NCBI RefSeq assembly: GCF_047425865.1
Contig: NZ_CP179735.1
Reading direction: 5' to 3' (one strand)
Source of the DNA: Macrococcoides equi
GTDB lineage: Bacteria; Bacillota; Bacilli; Staphylococcales; Staphylococcaceae
Length of the DNA: 64,000 nt
Notes under the pieces: model-generated
Databases searched by the model: none
The model's input: only the letters and a program-made list of their open reading frames with translations
Told to the model about the DNA's origin: nothing
In this document: one piece after another, positions 51,008-59,759 of the stretch
Layout: each line of letters starts with the position of its first letter
Position numbering within the stretch: the stretch's first letter is position 1
Position numbers and translations under genes: made by a program

Positions 51008-52747
51008 ATGTCAACGACGAAACGTCTATATATGCAAGCTAAAAAGGAACGTAAACTCTTTCTTATAGGTTTCATCATTTTATTCTTTTCTGTTGTTACA
51101 GAGCTAATTGGCCCTATAATAGGAATGTATATTATAGATCACTATATAAAAACAGCGACAGAAGGGCTAATTCAAATGAAGCTAATTCTTTTACTGTTAG
51201 CTATTTATTTCATTATTGCACTGATGTATGCAATTTTAAGTTATTATCAGACGATTTATTTTCAGACTGCAGGTTCGAACGTTATAAGGCATTTAAGAAC
51301 GGAACTATTCGGTCATGTTCAAAAATTACCAATTAAATACTTTGATAATCTACCTGCAGGGAAAGTCGTTGCTAGAATTACAAATGATACTCAGACGATT
51401 TTAGAGCTATTCACAGTTATGTTACCTGCTTATATATCTGGCATTACGAATATCATAGGGATTATCATAGCTATATTTTATTTCAATGTTAAAGTTGGTT
51501 TTGTTGCATTAATCGTTGTACCGCTACTATTTGGTTGGTTATTTATCTATCGTAAAATAAGTGACCGTTATAATAATATTGTTCGGGAGCGTAACAGTGA
51601 TATGAATGCAATGCTGAATGAATCTATCAATGGTATGCCTATTATTCAAGCATTTAATCAAGAAAAAAAGATTCAACAGGAGTTTGATGCATTAAATGAA
51701 GAATATCTGAAAAATTATAGCAAAATTATTCAGCTTGATTCATTAACGAGCCATAATCTTATGGGATTTATCCGTTCATTGGTTTTCTTAATCATGATAT
51801 ATATTTTTGGGCAATCCTTTTTATCACATCATACTGTTCTAACTGCAGGAATGATGTATATTCTTGTCGATTATTTAACACGATTGTTTAATCCAATGTT
51901 TAATATGGTTAATCAGTTAAGTGTATTAGAGCAGGCAAGAGTTTCAAGTAATCGTGTATTTGAAATGATGGACGAACAAGCCGAATTAGAAGAAGCTGAT
52001 GTATTATCTGAGTGTAAAGGGCATGTCGTATTTAATGACGTTTCCTTTGGTTATAAAGAAGATGAACTTGTGCTGAAAAATATTGATATTAATGCATTGC
52101 CAGGACATACGATTGGTTTGGTAGGACATACTGGATCCGGGAAAAGTTCTATCATGAATCTATTATTTAGATTTTATGATCCAACATATGGTCAAGTGAT
52201 GATAGATGGTATTGATACGTCGACAGTGACCAAACAATCCATGCGACAGCATATGGGTATCGTCCTTCAGGATCCATATTTGTACTCTGGAACGATTTTA
52301 TCTAACATTACATTAAACGATCCACGTATATCACGTGAAATGGCAGTAACTGCACTAGAGAAGGTTGGAGGAGATAGAGTATTACAACATTTAGAGAACG
52401 GCGTTGATACAGAAGTTGTTGAAAAAGGATCAACGTTATCTAGTGGCCAAAGACAGTTGATTTCTTTTGCTCGTGCACTGGCTTTTAACCCCAAAATATT
52501 AATTTTGGATGAAGCTACTGCTAATATTGATAGTGAAACAGAATCTATAATACAACACGCAATGGATGTATTAAAAGATGGTCGCACGACTTTCATTATT
52601 GCACATCGTTTGTCAACAATTAAACATGCTGATGAAATCATTGTGCTTGATAAAGGTGAAATAGCGGAGAGAGGAACGCATGAACAACTTATTCAGAAAG
52701 ATAAAATCTATGCTAAAATGTATGCATTACAATCAGGAGTAAGGTGA
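51008..52747 (+). CDS. Heterodimeric ABC multidrug exporter subunit, BmrD-like
   Basis: A 579-residue partner half-transporter. Walker A is GHTGSGKSS (about 372), Walker B is ILILDEATANID with the canonical Glu, and the H-loop is IAHRLS. Its signature LSSGQRQ has Ser for the usual Gly, so the composite site made with the first subunit is doubly non-canonical. The ATG at 51008 is 7 nt behind GGAGG and 1 bp past the first subunit's stop; an in-frame GTG-type start at 50999 is less likely. Confidence 0.88.
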   Translation: MSTTKRLYMQAKKERKLFLIGFIILFFSVVTELIGPIIGMYIIDHYIKTATEGLIQMKLILLLLAIYFIIALMYAILSYYQTIYFQTAGSNVIRHLRTELFGHVQKLPIKYFDNLPAGKVVARITNDTQTILELFTVMLPAYISGITNIIGIIIAIFYFNVKVGFVALIVVPLLFGWLFIYRKISDRYNNIVRERNSDMNAMLNESINGMPIIQAFNQEKKIQQEFDALNEEYLKNYSKIIQLDSLTSHNLMGFIRSLVFLIMIYIFGQSFLSHHTVLTAGMMYILVDYLTRLFNPMFNMVNQLSVLEQARVSSNRVFEMMDEQAELEEADVLSECKGHVVFNDVSFGYKEDELVLKNIDINALPGHTIGLVGHTGSGKSSIMNLLFRFYDPTYGQVMIDGIDTSTVTKQSMRQHMGIVLQDPYLYSGTILSNITLNDPRISREMAVTALEKVGGDRVLQHLENGVDTEVVEKGSTLSSGQRQLISFARALAFNPKILILDEATANIDSETESIIQHAMDVLKDGRTTFIIAHRLSTIKHADEIIVLDKGEIAERGTHEQLIQKDKIYAKMYALQSGVR

Positions 52748-52751
52748 TAAA

Positions 52752-53231
52752 TTGATTGATTTCCATATTACAGCAATGAATCGCAATATTGCTGAACAAA
52801 TCAGTACATGGGATTTTGGTGAAGGATATGAATTCTACAATATAAATGAAGATCCTTATGTTATTGAGACTTTTTTGAATGGACATTATTATGTCATTTT
52901 TAAAAATGACATAATATTTGGCTTCTTTTGTGATGGAGACAGCGCACGTATGCATGATGAATATGAAATTTGCGATGATATGATTGATATTGGTTTTGCA
53001 TTACACCCTAATTTTATTGGGCATGGATATGGCCGACAATTTATTAAGTTGATCATGAACTATTATGGTGACAGTTTTCAGTTTCGTTTGACTGTTGCAG
53101 CATTTAATCAACGTGGTATTCGTTTATATGAAAAGATGGGTTTTATTGAACAAAAAAGATTTTTTGAGGCTATTGAAGGAACAACATATGAATTTATTGT
53201 AATGGTTATGAATCAATCTCAAGACCGATGA
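52752..53231 (+). CDS. GNAT-family N-acetyltransferase
   Basis: A 159-residue protein with the GNAT acetyl-CoA motif A (IGFALHPNFIGHGYGRQFIKLI, about 76-97) and motif B (LTVAAFNQRGIRLYEKMGFIE, about 115-135). The acceptor is unknown. Starts with TTG behind AAGGTGA, 4 bp after the exporter. It may modify an exported compound (inference). A 30-bp perfect palindrome lies in its coding region (52887-52916). Confidence 0.85.
   Translation: MIDFHITAMNRNIAEQISTWDFGEGYEFYNINEDPYVIETFLNGHYYVIFKNDIIFGFFCDGDSARMHDEYEICDDMIDIGFALHPNFIGHGYGRQFIKLIMNYYGDSFQFRLTVAAFNQRGIRLYEKMGFIEQKRFFEAIEGTTYEFIVMVMNQSQDR
52887..52916. repeat. 30-bp perfect palindrome inside the GNAT gene
   Basis: Two 15-bp arms meet at 52901/52902 with no spacer: TATTATGTCATTTTT and its exact complement. 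It encodes the residues YYVIFKNDIIF. A structure this perfect is unexpected by chance in a coding region. Confidence 0.9.
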
Positions 53232-53279
53232 ATCTCTTTTCAATTCCTTGTAATATTAAGGTTGAAAGTAGGGGATTGA

Positions 53280-53699
53280 ATGTTTAGGTTAATAAGAAGA
53301 TTAATTAAATTAAGTTTATTTATTGTTATAGGTATTATGGTTTATTTTATTTTTCAGACGAATCCCATGATGAATCAAAATCAAGGAGAAGTCACTAATG
53401 AAACGGTTAAAAATGCAAATACATACACCTTAGAAGATAATGCTTTATTTAGAAACATTCCGCTTTCTCAAGTTAAAAATGCATTCAATTTTATGGATAA
53501 ACAAGAGTTTATGGATGTCTCTGGATTATCGTTAATGGGATATAATGACGATTTTTTAATTGGAAAGCGTGGCAACGATTTTATCATGTATCGATTTGGA
53601 GAAAATAAAGTCTCTGTGTTCAAGAATGAGTTTGATTTAAATCAGGCATTAACTGAACGTAATCAAAATATTCAAATGAAAGATAGAAGTGCTTATTAA
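53280..53699 (+). CDS. Small membrane-anchored protein of unknown function
   Basis: A 139-residue protein: basic start (MFRLIRRLIK), one membrane helix (about 10-27), then an extracytoplasmic part with mixed strands (LMGYNDDFLIGKRGNDFIMYRFGENKVSVF). It resembles staphylococcal proteins I recall as DUF4930, but I cannot confirm this. It stands alone between the GNAT gene and a terminator. Confidence 0.7.
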   Translation: MFRLIRRLIKLSLFIVIGIMVYFIFQTNPMMNQNQGEVTNETVKNANTYTLEDNALFRNIPLSQVKNAFNFMDKQEFMDVSGLSLMGYNDDFLIGKRGNDFIMYRFGENKVSVFKNEFDLNQALTERNQNIQMKDRSAY

Positions 53700-53703
53700 G
53701 TTT

Positions 53704-53750
53704 TAGCCCGGTTTCATCGATTGATGATTCTGGGCTTTATTTTGTTTTTG
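53704..53750 (+). terminator. Rho-independent terminator
   Basis: AGCCCGG pairs with CTGGGCT with a wobble; TCATC/GATGA forms the inner stem. A T-rich tail follows. Confidence 0.8.
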
Positions 53751-53812
53751 GCGTTTTTTTGTTTATAATGATTACGTTAAAGAACTAAAAATGAAGCATA
53801 GGGTGTGTTTGA

Positions 53813-54949
53813 TTGGCTAAAAAATATGTTTTTTTAATCATTTTAATTATTTCGATGTATTACTTATCGGGTTGTAAACAATCTTATCATACATTGAATA
53901 CAGTAGGTTTCGGTGTAAAACCATTAAATCAGGTGTCTATGATTCCCTATACCATTGATCATCTAACACTTGAAGAAAAAATTGCTCAGCACTTTATATT
54001 AGGGTTTGAAGGGACATCGTATAACGATACACTCACACATTATAACGATTTAAATATTGGCGGTGTACTATTATTTAAAAATAATATACAGAGTACAAAC
54101 CAAACGCGAATGTTGACTCAGTCAATTTCTAGTCATTATAAAAAAATTCCGATGTTTATCGCTGTAGATCAAGAAGGTGGAAGAGTAAATCGATTTCCCG
54201 ATGAGATTCCAAATATTGAGCCAGCATATCAAATTAGAAATAAAGGTAGTGAGCAACTTGCTTATGAAAAAGGACGATATATTGGTCAGCAATTAAATCA
54301 ACTTGGATTTAATGTAGATTTCGCACCGTCACTAGATATATGGAGTAATCCGGCTAATGCAGTGATTAGTGACAGGAGTTTTGGTAACACATATCAGGAG
54401 GTTATTAAGTACGGATTACCTTTCAACCGTGGTATCAATGATGAGAACATCATTACTAGTGCAAAACATTTTCCAGGACACGGTGATACATTTGTTGACA
54501 GTCATGATAGTTTACCATTAAGTCAGATGGATAAACAGCGATTATTAAATAATGAGATTCAACCATTTAAAGCGGCTATCAAGGATGATATCGATATGGT
54601 GATGGTAAGCCACATTTTGTTTCCGCAGATAGACGCTAAATATCCAAGTTCAATGAGTCGTAAGATGATTAAGGAAATTCTGCAAACAGAACTCGGCTAT
54701 AAAGGTGTTATTATTACAGATGATTTAGCAATGGGTGCTATCGCTAATGAGTATTCGCGTGAAGATGCATTATCAAATGCCTTAAATGCAGGGGAGACGA
54801 TGCTCTTAATTGGTTCAAATACAGGGGATATTGATGCGCAAATTCAATATTTAAAAAAGCAGATAGAGAACGGTAATATTAGTGAAAAAATAATTGATGA
54901 AAATGTTGAAAAAATTCTCAAGTTAAAGCAAAAATATGGTATCGTATAA
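53813..54949 (+). CDS. Beta-N-acetylhexosaminidase (NagZ-like), lipoprotein, GH3 family
   Basis: A 378-residue secreted enzyme. A signal peptide ends in lipobox LSG-C21, so it is anchored outside the membrane. The GH3 domain shows AVDQEGGRVNRF (about 118), the KHFPGHGDT catalytic loop (about 217-225) with DSHDSLP, and the nucleophile region ITDDLAMGAI (about 300). Such enzymes release GlcNAc from cell-wall fragments for recycling. The TTG start is behind AGGGTGTG. Confidence 0.88.
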   Translation: MAKKYVFLIILIISMYYLSGCKQSYHTLNTVGFGVKPLNQVSMIPYTIDHLTLEEKIAQHFILGFEGTSYNDTLTHYNDLNIGGVLLFKNNIQSTNQTRMLTQSISSHYKKIPMFIAVDQEGGRVNRFPDEIPNIEPAYQIRNKGSEQLAYEKGRYIGQQLNQLGFNVDFAPSLDIWSNPANAVISDRSFGNTYQEVIKYGLPFNRGINDENIITSAKHFPGHGDTFVDSHDSLPLSQMDKQRLLNNEIQPFKAAIKDDIDMVMVSHILFPQIDAKYPSSMSRKMIKEILQTELGYKGVIITDDLAMGAIANEYSREDALSNALNAGETMLLIGSNTGDIDAQIQYLKKQIENGNISEKIIDENVEKILKLKQKYGIV

Positions 54950-54979
54950 TATATTAAAGTATGTAATGAGGTGTGGATT

Positions 54980-55839
54980 TTGCCCAATTTTTATAAAAGA
55001 AACAAATTAGTCCTCTTTCTTTTTGGATTAATCATATTTATGGTTTTAGTTGGATTTTCACTGAGAGATAGACAGACATCTACAGTTGAGTCTTTTGTTG
55101 GTGATACAACGGCGATGGGGCAAAGAATTGTTTCATATCCGGCACTGTTTATCACTGGAAATTTTCATGATTTGATTCATATGTGGGGAGCAAATGAAGA
55201 AAATAAAAAGCTTAAAGAAAAGATAAAAGGATTTGCACAGGTAGAAGCAGATAATTACCGCCTGGAAAAGGAAAATGAGGAATTACGTCAAGCCTTAAAA
55301 ACTGACAGCATTGCACAGTTTCAGCCAATTATCTCTACAATTATTGCTCGAAATCAAGATCAATGGATGAATACATTTATCGTCAATAAAGGAAAGTCCG
55401 CTGGAGTACGTGAAAATATGGCAGTGGTTACTACTGAGGGATTAGTGGGTCGTATAAAGAAGGTGAATAGTTACTCATCACAAGTTGAACTCATCACTTC
55501 AAGTATCAAATCCAGTAAGATTAGTGTGACGTTGCAACAAGAAGGACAGGATATTTTTGGCATGATTGATCACTATGATGAAAATAAGAACTTATTGGTG
55601 ATTTCTGATATTAACAATAACGTGAAAGTAAAACTTGGCACTAAAGTTGTTACAAGTGGTCTTGGCGGTCAATTTCCTAAAGGCATATTAATTGGTGAAG
55701 TTAAAAGATAGAAAATGATGAATTTGGTTTGAGTCAAATTGCTTATGTTGAGACAAAAGCTGATATCAATGAAATTACACATGTTTATATCGCTAAAAAA
55801 AGCCCAAAAGTGATTTCACTTGAAGGAAGTGGTGAATAA
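54980..55839 (+). pseudogene. mreC: Rod-shape-determining protein MreC, frameshifted near the 3' end
   Basis: The frame from TTG 54980 (GAGG at 8 nt) reads 243 residues of MreC: a membrane anchor (about 9-27), a coiled coil (about 65-100) and beta-domains (FIVNKGKSAGVRENMAVVT, TSGLGGQFPKGILIGEV). It stops at TAG 55709-55711. The expected end (ENDEFGLSQIAYVETKAD ... ISLEGSGE, 42 residues) continues in the -1 frame from 55711 to the TAA at 55837-55839, which overlaps the mreD ATG. One lost base near 55709 explains this. It may be a true mutation or a sequence error. MreC scaffolds the cell-wall elongation machinery. Confidence 0.85.
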
Positions 55840-56342
55840 TGCAGCTTGTAATAGTGCCGTTGATTGCTGTCGTTCTCTTTTATATTGACACACTCATCAA
55901 CTCTATTTGGCCGGTTACTGCCTTTCACACCGCATTTTATTTTCATTCTCATCTTTTGTTGATGTATCTTCTTATCATAACGGTTTACAAAAATCCTAAA
56001 GTTGCACTTATTCTCGGTGTACTTTTTGGTATCATTTCTGATGTATACCTGGGAACAATCTATGGCATTTATTTATTTGGATTTATACTTGCGATATTGA
56101 TGATGGATCAACTTTTTAAAGTTTTCTATAAAGATATAAAGATGATGATTGTCCTGTTTTTAATTTTCATTCTGATGTTTGAACATTTTATATATATCGT
56201 CTTTATGATACTTGGTATTGCACATATCAATTATTTTGTATTTTTAATTTCTCATGTGATTCCCGCTTTATTGATCAACTTTTTGTTGATCGTATTAGTT
56301 TTCCCTCTCATATTAAAATTGCTAGATAAGTATGCAAAATAA
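55839..56342 (+). CDS. mreD: Rod-shape-determining protein MreD
   Basis: A 167-residue protein with about five or six membrane helices, starting at the last base of the restored mreC stop. It has the family look (VLFYIDTLINSIWP, LGVLFGIISDVYLGTIYGIYLFGFIL). It works with MreC in wall synthesis. That this coccus retains mreCD without visible mreB nearby is usual for staphylococci. Confidence 0.9.
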   Translation: MQLVIVPLIAVVLFYIDTLINSIWPVTAFHTAFYFHSHLLLMYLLIITVYKNPKVALILGVLFGIISDVYLGTIYGIYLFGFILAILMMDQLFKVFYKDIKMMIVLFLIFILMFEHFIYIVFMILGIAHINYFVFLISHVIPALLINFLLIVLVFPLILKLLDKYAK

Positions 56343-56345
56343 TTA

Positions 56346-56374
56346 TTGACTCAGCTATATTAAAATGATATTAT
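56346..56374 (+). promoter_or_regulatory. Promoter of rplU-prp-rpmA
   Basis: TTGACT (56346-56351), 17 bp, TATTAT (56369-56374), just before the L21 leader. Confidence 0.75.
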
Positions 56375-56375
56375 G

Positions 56376-56470
56376 TTGAAGTTGAGTAGTTTCAAGAAGC
56401 TACATACAACCGCACAACTTTAGGTTTAAGTGAGTAATCCACCTGAAGATGGCGTGACTTAAAATAATAG
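56376..56470 (+). promoter_or_regulatory. L21 leader RNA
   Basis: A roughly 95-nt GC-richer stretch between promoter and rplU, containing AAGTTGAG, GCACAACTTTAGG, CCACCTGAAGATGG and CGTGACTT. Position and motifs match the ribosomal L21 leader known from Firmicutes (RF00559 type), thought to bind L21 for autoregulation. I judged it by position and motif memory, not by a covariance model. Confidence 0.7.
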
Positions 56471-56481
56471 GAGGTGCAAGT

Positions 56482-56790
56482 ATGTTTGCAATTATTGAAA
56501 CTGGTGGAAAACAATTAAAAGTTGAACAAGGTCAAGAAATCTGGGTTGAGAAATTAGACGTAGAGGCAGGTTCAACATTCACGTTTGATCAAGTATTAAT
56601 GGTTGGTGGAGATTCAGTGAAAGTAGGTTCACCTGTAGTTGAGGGTGCTACTGTTACAGCGAAAGTTGAAAAACACGGACGTGGTAAAAAAATCACTGTA
56701 TTTAAATACAAACCTAAAAAGAACTACAAACGTAAACAAGGTCATCGTCAACCTTACACTAAATTAGTTATTGAAGCGATTAACGCGTAA
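56482..56790 (+). CDS. rplU: 50S ribosomal protein L21
   Basis: A 102-residue rRNA-binding protein: MFAIIETGGKQLKVEQGQEI opening and a basic C-terminal half (HGRGKKITVFKYKPKKNYKRKQGHRQPYT-type). Length is exact for the family. ATG behind GGAGGTG. Its stop overlaps the prp start by one base. Confidence 0.98.
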   Translation: MFAIIETGGKQLKVEQGQEIWVEKLDVEAGSTFTFDQVLMVGGDSVKVGSPVVEGATVTAKVEKHGRGKKITVFKYKPKKNYKRKQGHRQPYTKLVIEAINA

Positions 56791-57110
56791 TGATTAATGT
56801 TACTATCTTAGTAAATGATGAAGGTCAAGTGACTGAGTTTACTATGGAAGGACATGCAGATAGTGCACCACACGGACAAGATCTTGTTTGTGCAGGCGCA
56901 TCGGCAGTCGTTTTTGGTAGTATGAACGCAGTGATTGGTTTGACAGATGAGAGACCAGATATTGATTATGCGGATGATGGTGGCTATTTTACAGCCAGAG
57001 TGGTGGATTTAAATAACAAAGAAGCCCAGTTGATTATCCAATCGATGCTTGTCTCATTACAAACGATTGAAGCAGAATACGGACAATATATTAAACTAAA
57101 CTATAAGTGA
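56790..57110 (+). CDS. prp: Ribosomal-processing cysteine protease Prp
   Basis: A 106-residue protease that removes the N-terminal extension of L27. The catalytic His and Cys are in EGHADSAPHGQDLVCAGASAVVF (His about 22, Cys about 34). It sits between rplU and rpmA as in all Firmicutes with an extended L27, and this L27 has the matching cleavage site. Confidence 0.95.
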   Translation: MINVTILVNDEGQVTEFTMEGHADSAPHGQDLVCAGASAVVFGSMNAVIGLTDERPDIDYADDGGYFTARVVDLNNKEAQLIIQSMLVSLQTIEAEYGQYIKLNYK

Positions 57111-57120
57111 GGTGTAACTC

Positions 57121-57405
57121 ATGTTAAAATTAAACTTACAATTCTTCGCATCGAAAAAAGGGGTAGGTTCTACACGTAACGGACGTGACTCTGAATCAAA
57201 ACGTTTAGGTGCTAAACGTGCTGACGGTCAATTCGTAACAGGTGGTTCAATTTTATATCGTCAACGCGGTACTAAAATCTATCCAGGTGAAAACGTTGGA
57301 CGTGGTGGCGATGATACTTTATTCGCTAAGATTGATGGCGTTGTTAAATTCGAACGTTTCGGACGCGACAAAAAGAAAGTTTCAGTATACGCTGAAGCAA
57401 AATAA
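57121..57405 (+). CDS. rpmA: 50S ribosomal protein L27, precursor
   Basis: A 94-residue protein: the extension MLKLNLQFF precedes mature ASKKGVGST. Prp is known to cut after the second Phe (F9). The core has GRDSESKRLGAKRADGQ and LYRQRGTKIYPGENVGRGGDDTLF. Needed for peptidyl-transferase stability. SD AGGTGTAA. A terminator follows. Confidence 0.98.
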   Translation: MLKLNLQFFASKKGVGSTRNGRDSESKRLGAKRADGQFVTGGSILYRQRGTKIYPGENVGRGGDDTLFAKIDGVVKFERFGRDKKKVSVYAEAK

Positions 57406-57414
57406 TTAAATTTT

Positions 57415-57448
57415 AAGCACTGGATGTTTATCCAGTGCTTTTCTTTTT
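57415..57448 (+). terminator. Terminator after rpmA
   Basis: AAGCACTGGA (57415-57424), 6-nt loop, TCCAGTGCTT (57431-57440), then a T-run. Confidence 0.9.
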
Positions 57449-57496
57449 GTTCACGTGAGCTGTACATTCCATGTTATAATAACTAAAGGTGATTAA

Positions 57497-57979
57497 ATGC
57501 ATAATAAAGATACATACATGAAAACAAGACATGATTTAGCCAATCAATTGCAGTTGTTAGATGCTTATTTTACTCTTGGTCAACTCGATAAAGCAGAGCA
57601 ACTAACAAAAGGTGTAATCACACATTTTAGAGATGAACAGCAATTTTTAAAGCTCAACTGTCCGGTTACGATTCAATATTATATTGATACTGTTCTTGAA
57701 AATAGATTGTTCGAGTGGTCATTTGAAATTGAGCTTTTAACCAGTGCGATTGATAGATGTGATAAGTCTTTAAAATCTTTTATTAATAAATGTTTACTTG
57801 ACTTTGAAACAAGAGTTGATACAAAATCATTAATCACGATAAGTTTATTTGAAATGGAAGAAAAAATTGAATGCTTTATAGCATTATCTGGCAATATTAC
57901 GAATATAGAAGATTTGCTTTCAGATAACACTGTTGCAAATCATGAAATCATAGAATATAAAATGGAAATGAATAATTAG
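57497..57979 (+). CDS. Spo0B-like sensor-kinase-type phosphotransfer protein
   Basis: A 160-residue protein in the slot of Bacillus spo0B, between rpmA and obgE. Its start has the Spo0B-type helical hairpin with a conserved His: TRHDLANQLQLLDAYFTLGQLDKA, His12 at the place of the Bacillus phospho-acceptor. The C-terminal half is kinase-like but lacks clear ATP-binding boxes. Staphylococci do not sporulate, so its present role is unknown. It may still pass phosphoryl groups or only bind Obg-linked partners (inference). Confidence 0.78.
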   Translation: MHNKDTYMKTRHDLANQLQLLDAYFTLGQLDKAEQLTKGVITHFRDEQQFLKLNCPVTIQYYIDTVLENRLFEWSFEIELLTSAIDRCDKSLKSFINKCLLDFETRVDTKSLITISLFEMEEKIECFIALSGNITNIEDLLSDNTVANHEIIEYKMEMNN

Positions 57980-57999
57980 AAAAAATATGAGGTGTTTAT

Positions 58000-59289
58000 A
58001 TGTTTATAGATCAGGTCAAAATTAGTTTAAAAGCAGGAGATGGAGGTAACGGTATCGTTGCTTATCGTCGAGAAAAATATGTACCGCTTGGAGGCCCAGC
58101 GGGTGGAGATGGAGGTAAAGGTGCTTCAATAATCTTTCAGGTTGATGAAGGATTAAGAACGCTCCTTGATTTTCGTTTTCAACGTATGTTTAAAGCAGAA
58201 AAAGGTGAAAATGGACAGACGAGTAATATGCATGGTCGCGGTGCAAAAGATTTAATTTTAAAAGTACCACCTGGCACAATTATTAAAAATGCTGAAACAG
58301 GTGAAATTATCGCCGACCTAGTTTTACATGAACAAAGTGCAGTAGTGGCACGTGGTGGACGCGGTGGACGCGGCAATTCTCGTTTTGCATCTGCCAGTAA
58401 TCCGGCACCTGATTTCTGTGAAAATGGAGAACCAGGTGAAGAATTAGAGGTTTCACTAGAACTTAAATTATTAGCTGATGTTGGTTTAGTGGGTTATCCA
58501 AGTGTGGGTAAGTCAACACTTCTTTCGATCGTTTCAAAAGCTAAGCCGAAAATTGGGGCCTATCACTTTACGACAATTAAACCCAATTTAGGTGTGGTCC
58601 AAACTAAGGATAATAGAAGTTTTGTTATGGCTGATTTACCAGGATTAATTGAAGGCGCATCTGAAGGCGTTGGTTTAGGTCATCAATTCTTAAAGCATGT
58701 TGAGCGTACACGTGTAATTATTCACATCATTGATATGGGTCGTACAGACGGTCGTGATCCTTATGAAGACTATTTGACAATCAATAAAGAATTAGAAAAC
58801 TATAATAAAAAGTTAGCACGACGTCCACAAATTTTGGTGGCGAATAAAATGGATATGCCGAATGCCGAAGAGTATCTAGCAGAATTTAAAGAGAAGATAG
58901 GTAATGACATTGAAATCATCGAATTAAGTGCAGCAACCTATCAAAATATTGATACATTATTATATCGTGCAGCAGATTTATTAGATGCAACAAAAGATGT
59001 AGACTATGATATTGATGAAGAAGATACTGCTGTGCATCGCGTAATGTATAAACATGAAAAATCTGCAGATCACTTTGAAATTACACGAGCAGACGATGGT
59101 GCATATGTTGTAAGTGGTAATTCGATAGAACGTCTATTCAAGATGACGGACTTTACTCGTGATGCATCCGTTCGACGATTTGCACGCCAAATGCGTTCTA
59201 TGGGTATCGACGATGCATTACGTGAACGTGGGTGCAAGAATGGTGACATTGTGCGAATAATGCGCGGTGAATTTGAATTTGTAGAATAG
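58000..59289 (+). CDS. obgE: GTPase ObgE (CgtA)
   Basis: A 429-residue ribosome-assembly and stress GTPase. Glycine-rich Obg domain (about 1-158, GGPAGGDGGKGASI, ARGGRGGRGNSRF), G domain (GYPSVGKSTLL, DLPGLIEGASEGVGLG, ANKMD, LSAATYQNID) and C-terminal OCT domain (about 345-429, DHFEITRADDGAYVVSG). Length is normal. It is downstream of the Spo0B-like gene. Confidence 0.97.
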   Translation: MFIDQVKISLKAGDGGNGIVAYRREKYVPLGGPAGGDGGKGASIIFQVDEGLRTLLDFRFQRMFKAEKGENGQTSNMHGRGAKDLILKVPPGTIIKNAETGEIIADLVLHEQSAVVARGGRGGRGNSRFASASNPAPDFCENGEPGEELEVSLELKLLADVGLVGYPSVGKSTLLSIVSKAKPKIGAYHFTTIKPNLGVVQTKDNRSFVMADLPGLIEGASEGVGLGHQFLKHVERTRVIIHIIDMGRTDGRDPYEDYLTINKELENYNKKLARRPQILVANKMDMPNAEEYLAEFKEKIGNDIEIIELSAATYQNIDTLLYRAADLLDATKDVDYDIDEEDTAVHRVMYKHEKSADHFEITRADDGAYVVSGNSIERLFKMTDFTRDASVRRFARQMRSMGIDDALRERGCKNGDIVRIMRGEFEFVE

Positions 59290-59300
59290 CAGGTGATGAA

Positions 59301-59750
59301 ATGACGGATCAAAATAAAAAGTTTTATTTAATTCGCGAAGATGTATTGCCTGAATCAGTTAAGAAAACGTTATTAATTAAAGATTTACTTGATAAAAATC
59401 CTAAACTTTCAATATTTGATGCAGTGAAAACATATGATTTATCACGCAGCGCTTTTTATAAATATAAAGATACTATATTTCCAGTAGATGAAAAAACACG
59501 TGAACGTAATATTACGATAATGGTTCAAGTTGATGATAAGGTTGGACTGCTAAGCCGTATTCTTGAATTTATTGCAGGAGAAAATGGATCAGTTCTAACG
59601 ATTCATCAAACCATACCGATTAAAGATAAGGCGACCATTACGATTTCTTTAAATGCGACGAATATGGATTTAACGATTAATGAATTGCTTGAAAGAATTG
59701 AATCTATTGATAATATTAATCATGTGCAATTACTCGGAATGAGTTTATAG
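59301..59750 (+). CDS. ACT-domain protein, PheB/UPF0735 family
   Basis: A 149-residue protein: an N-terminal helix-turn-helix-like part (LLDKNPKLSIFDAVKTYDLSRSAFYKYKDTI) and a C-terminal ACT domain (NITIMVQVDDKVGLLSRILEFIAGENGSVLTIHQT). Homologues next to obg are called PheB in Bacillus. A role in amino-acid sensing is suggested by the ACT domain, but none is proven. Confidence 0.88.
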   Translation: MTDQNKKFYLIREDVLPESVKKTLLIKDLLDKNPKLSIFDAVKTYDLSRSAFYKYKDTIFPVDEKTRERNITIMVQVDDKVGLLSRILEFIAGENGSVLTIHQTIPIKDKATITISLNATNMDLTINELLERIESIDNINHVQLLGMSL

Positions 59751-59759
59751 GAGGGTAAG

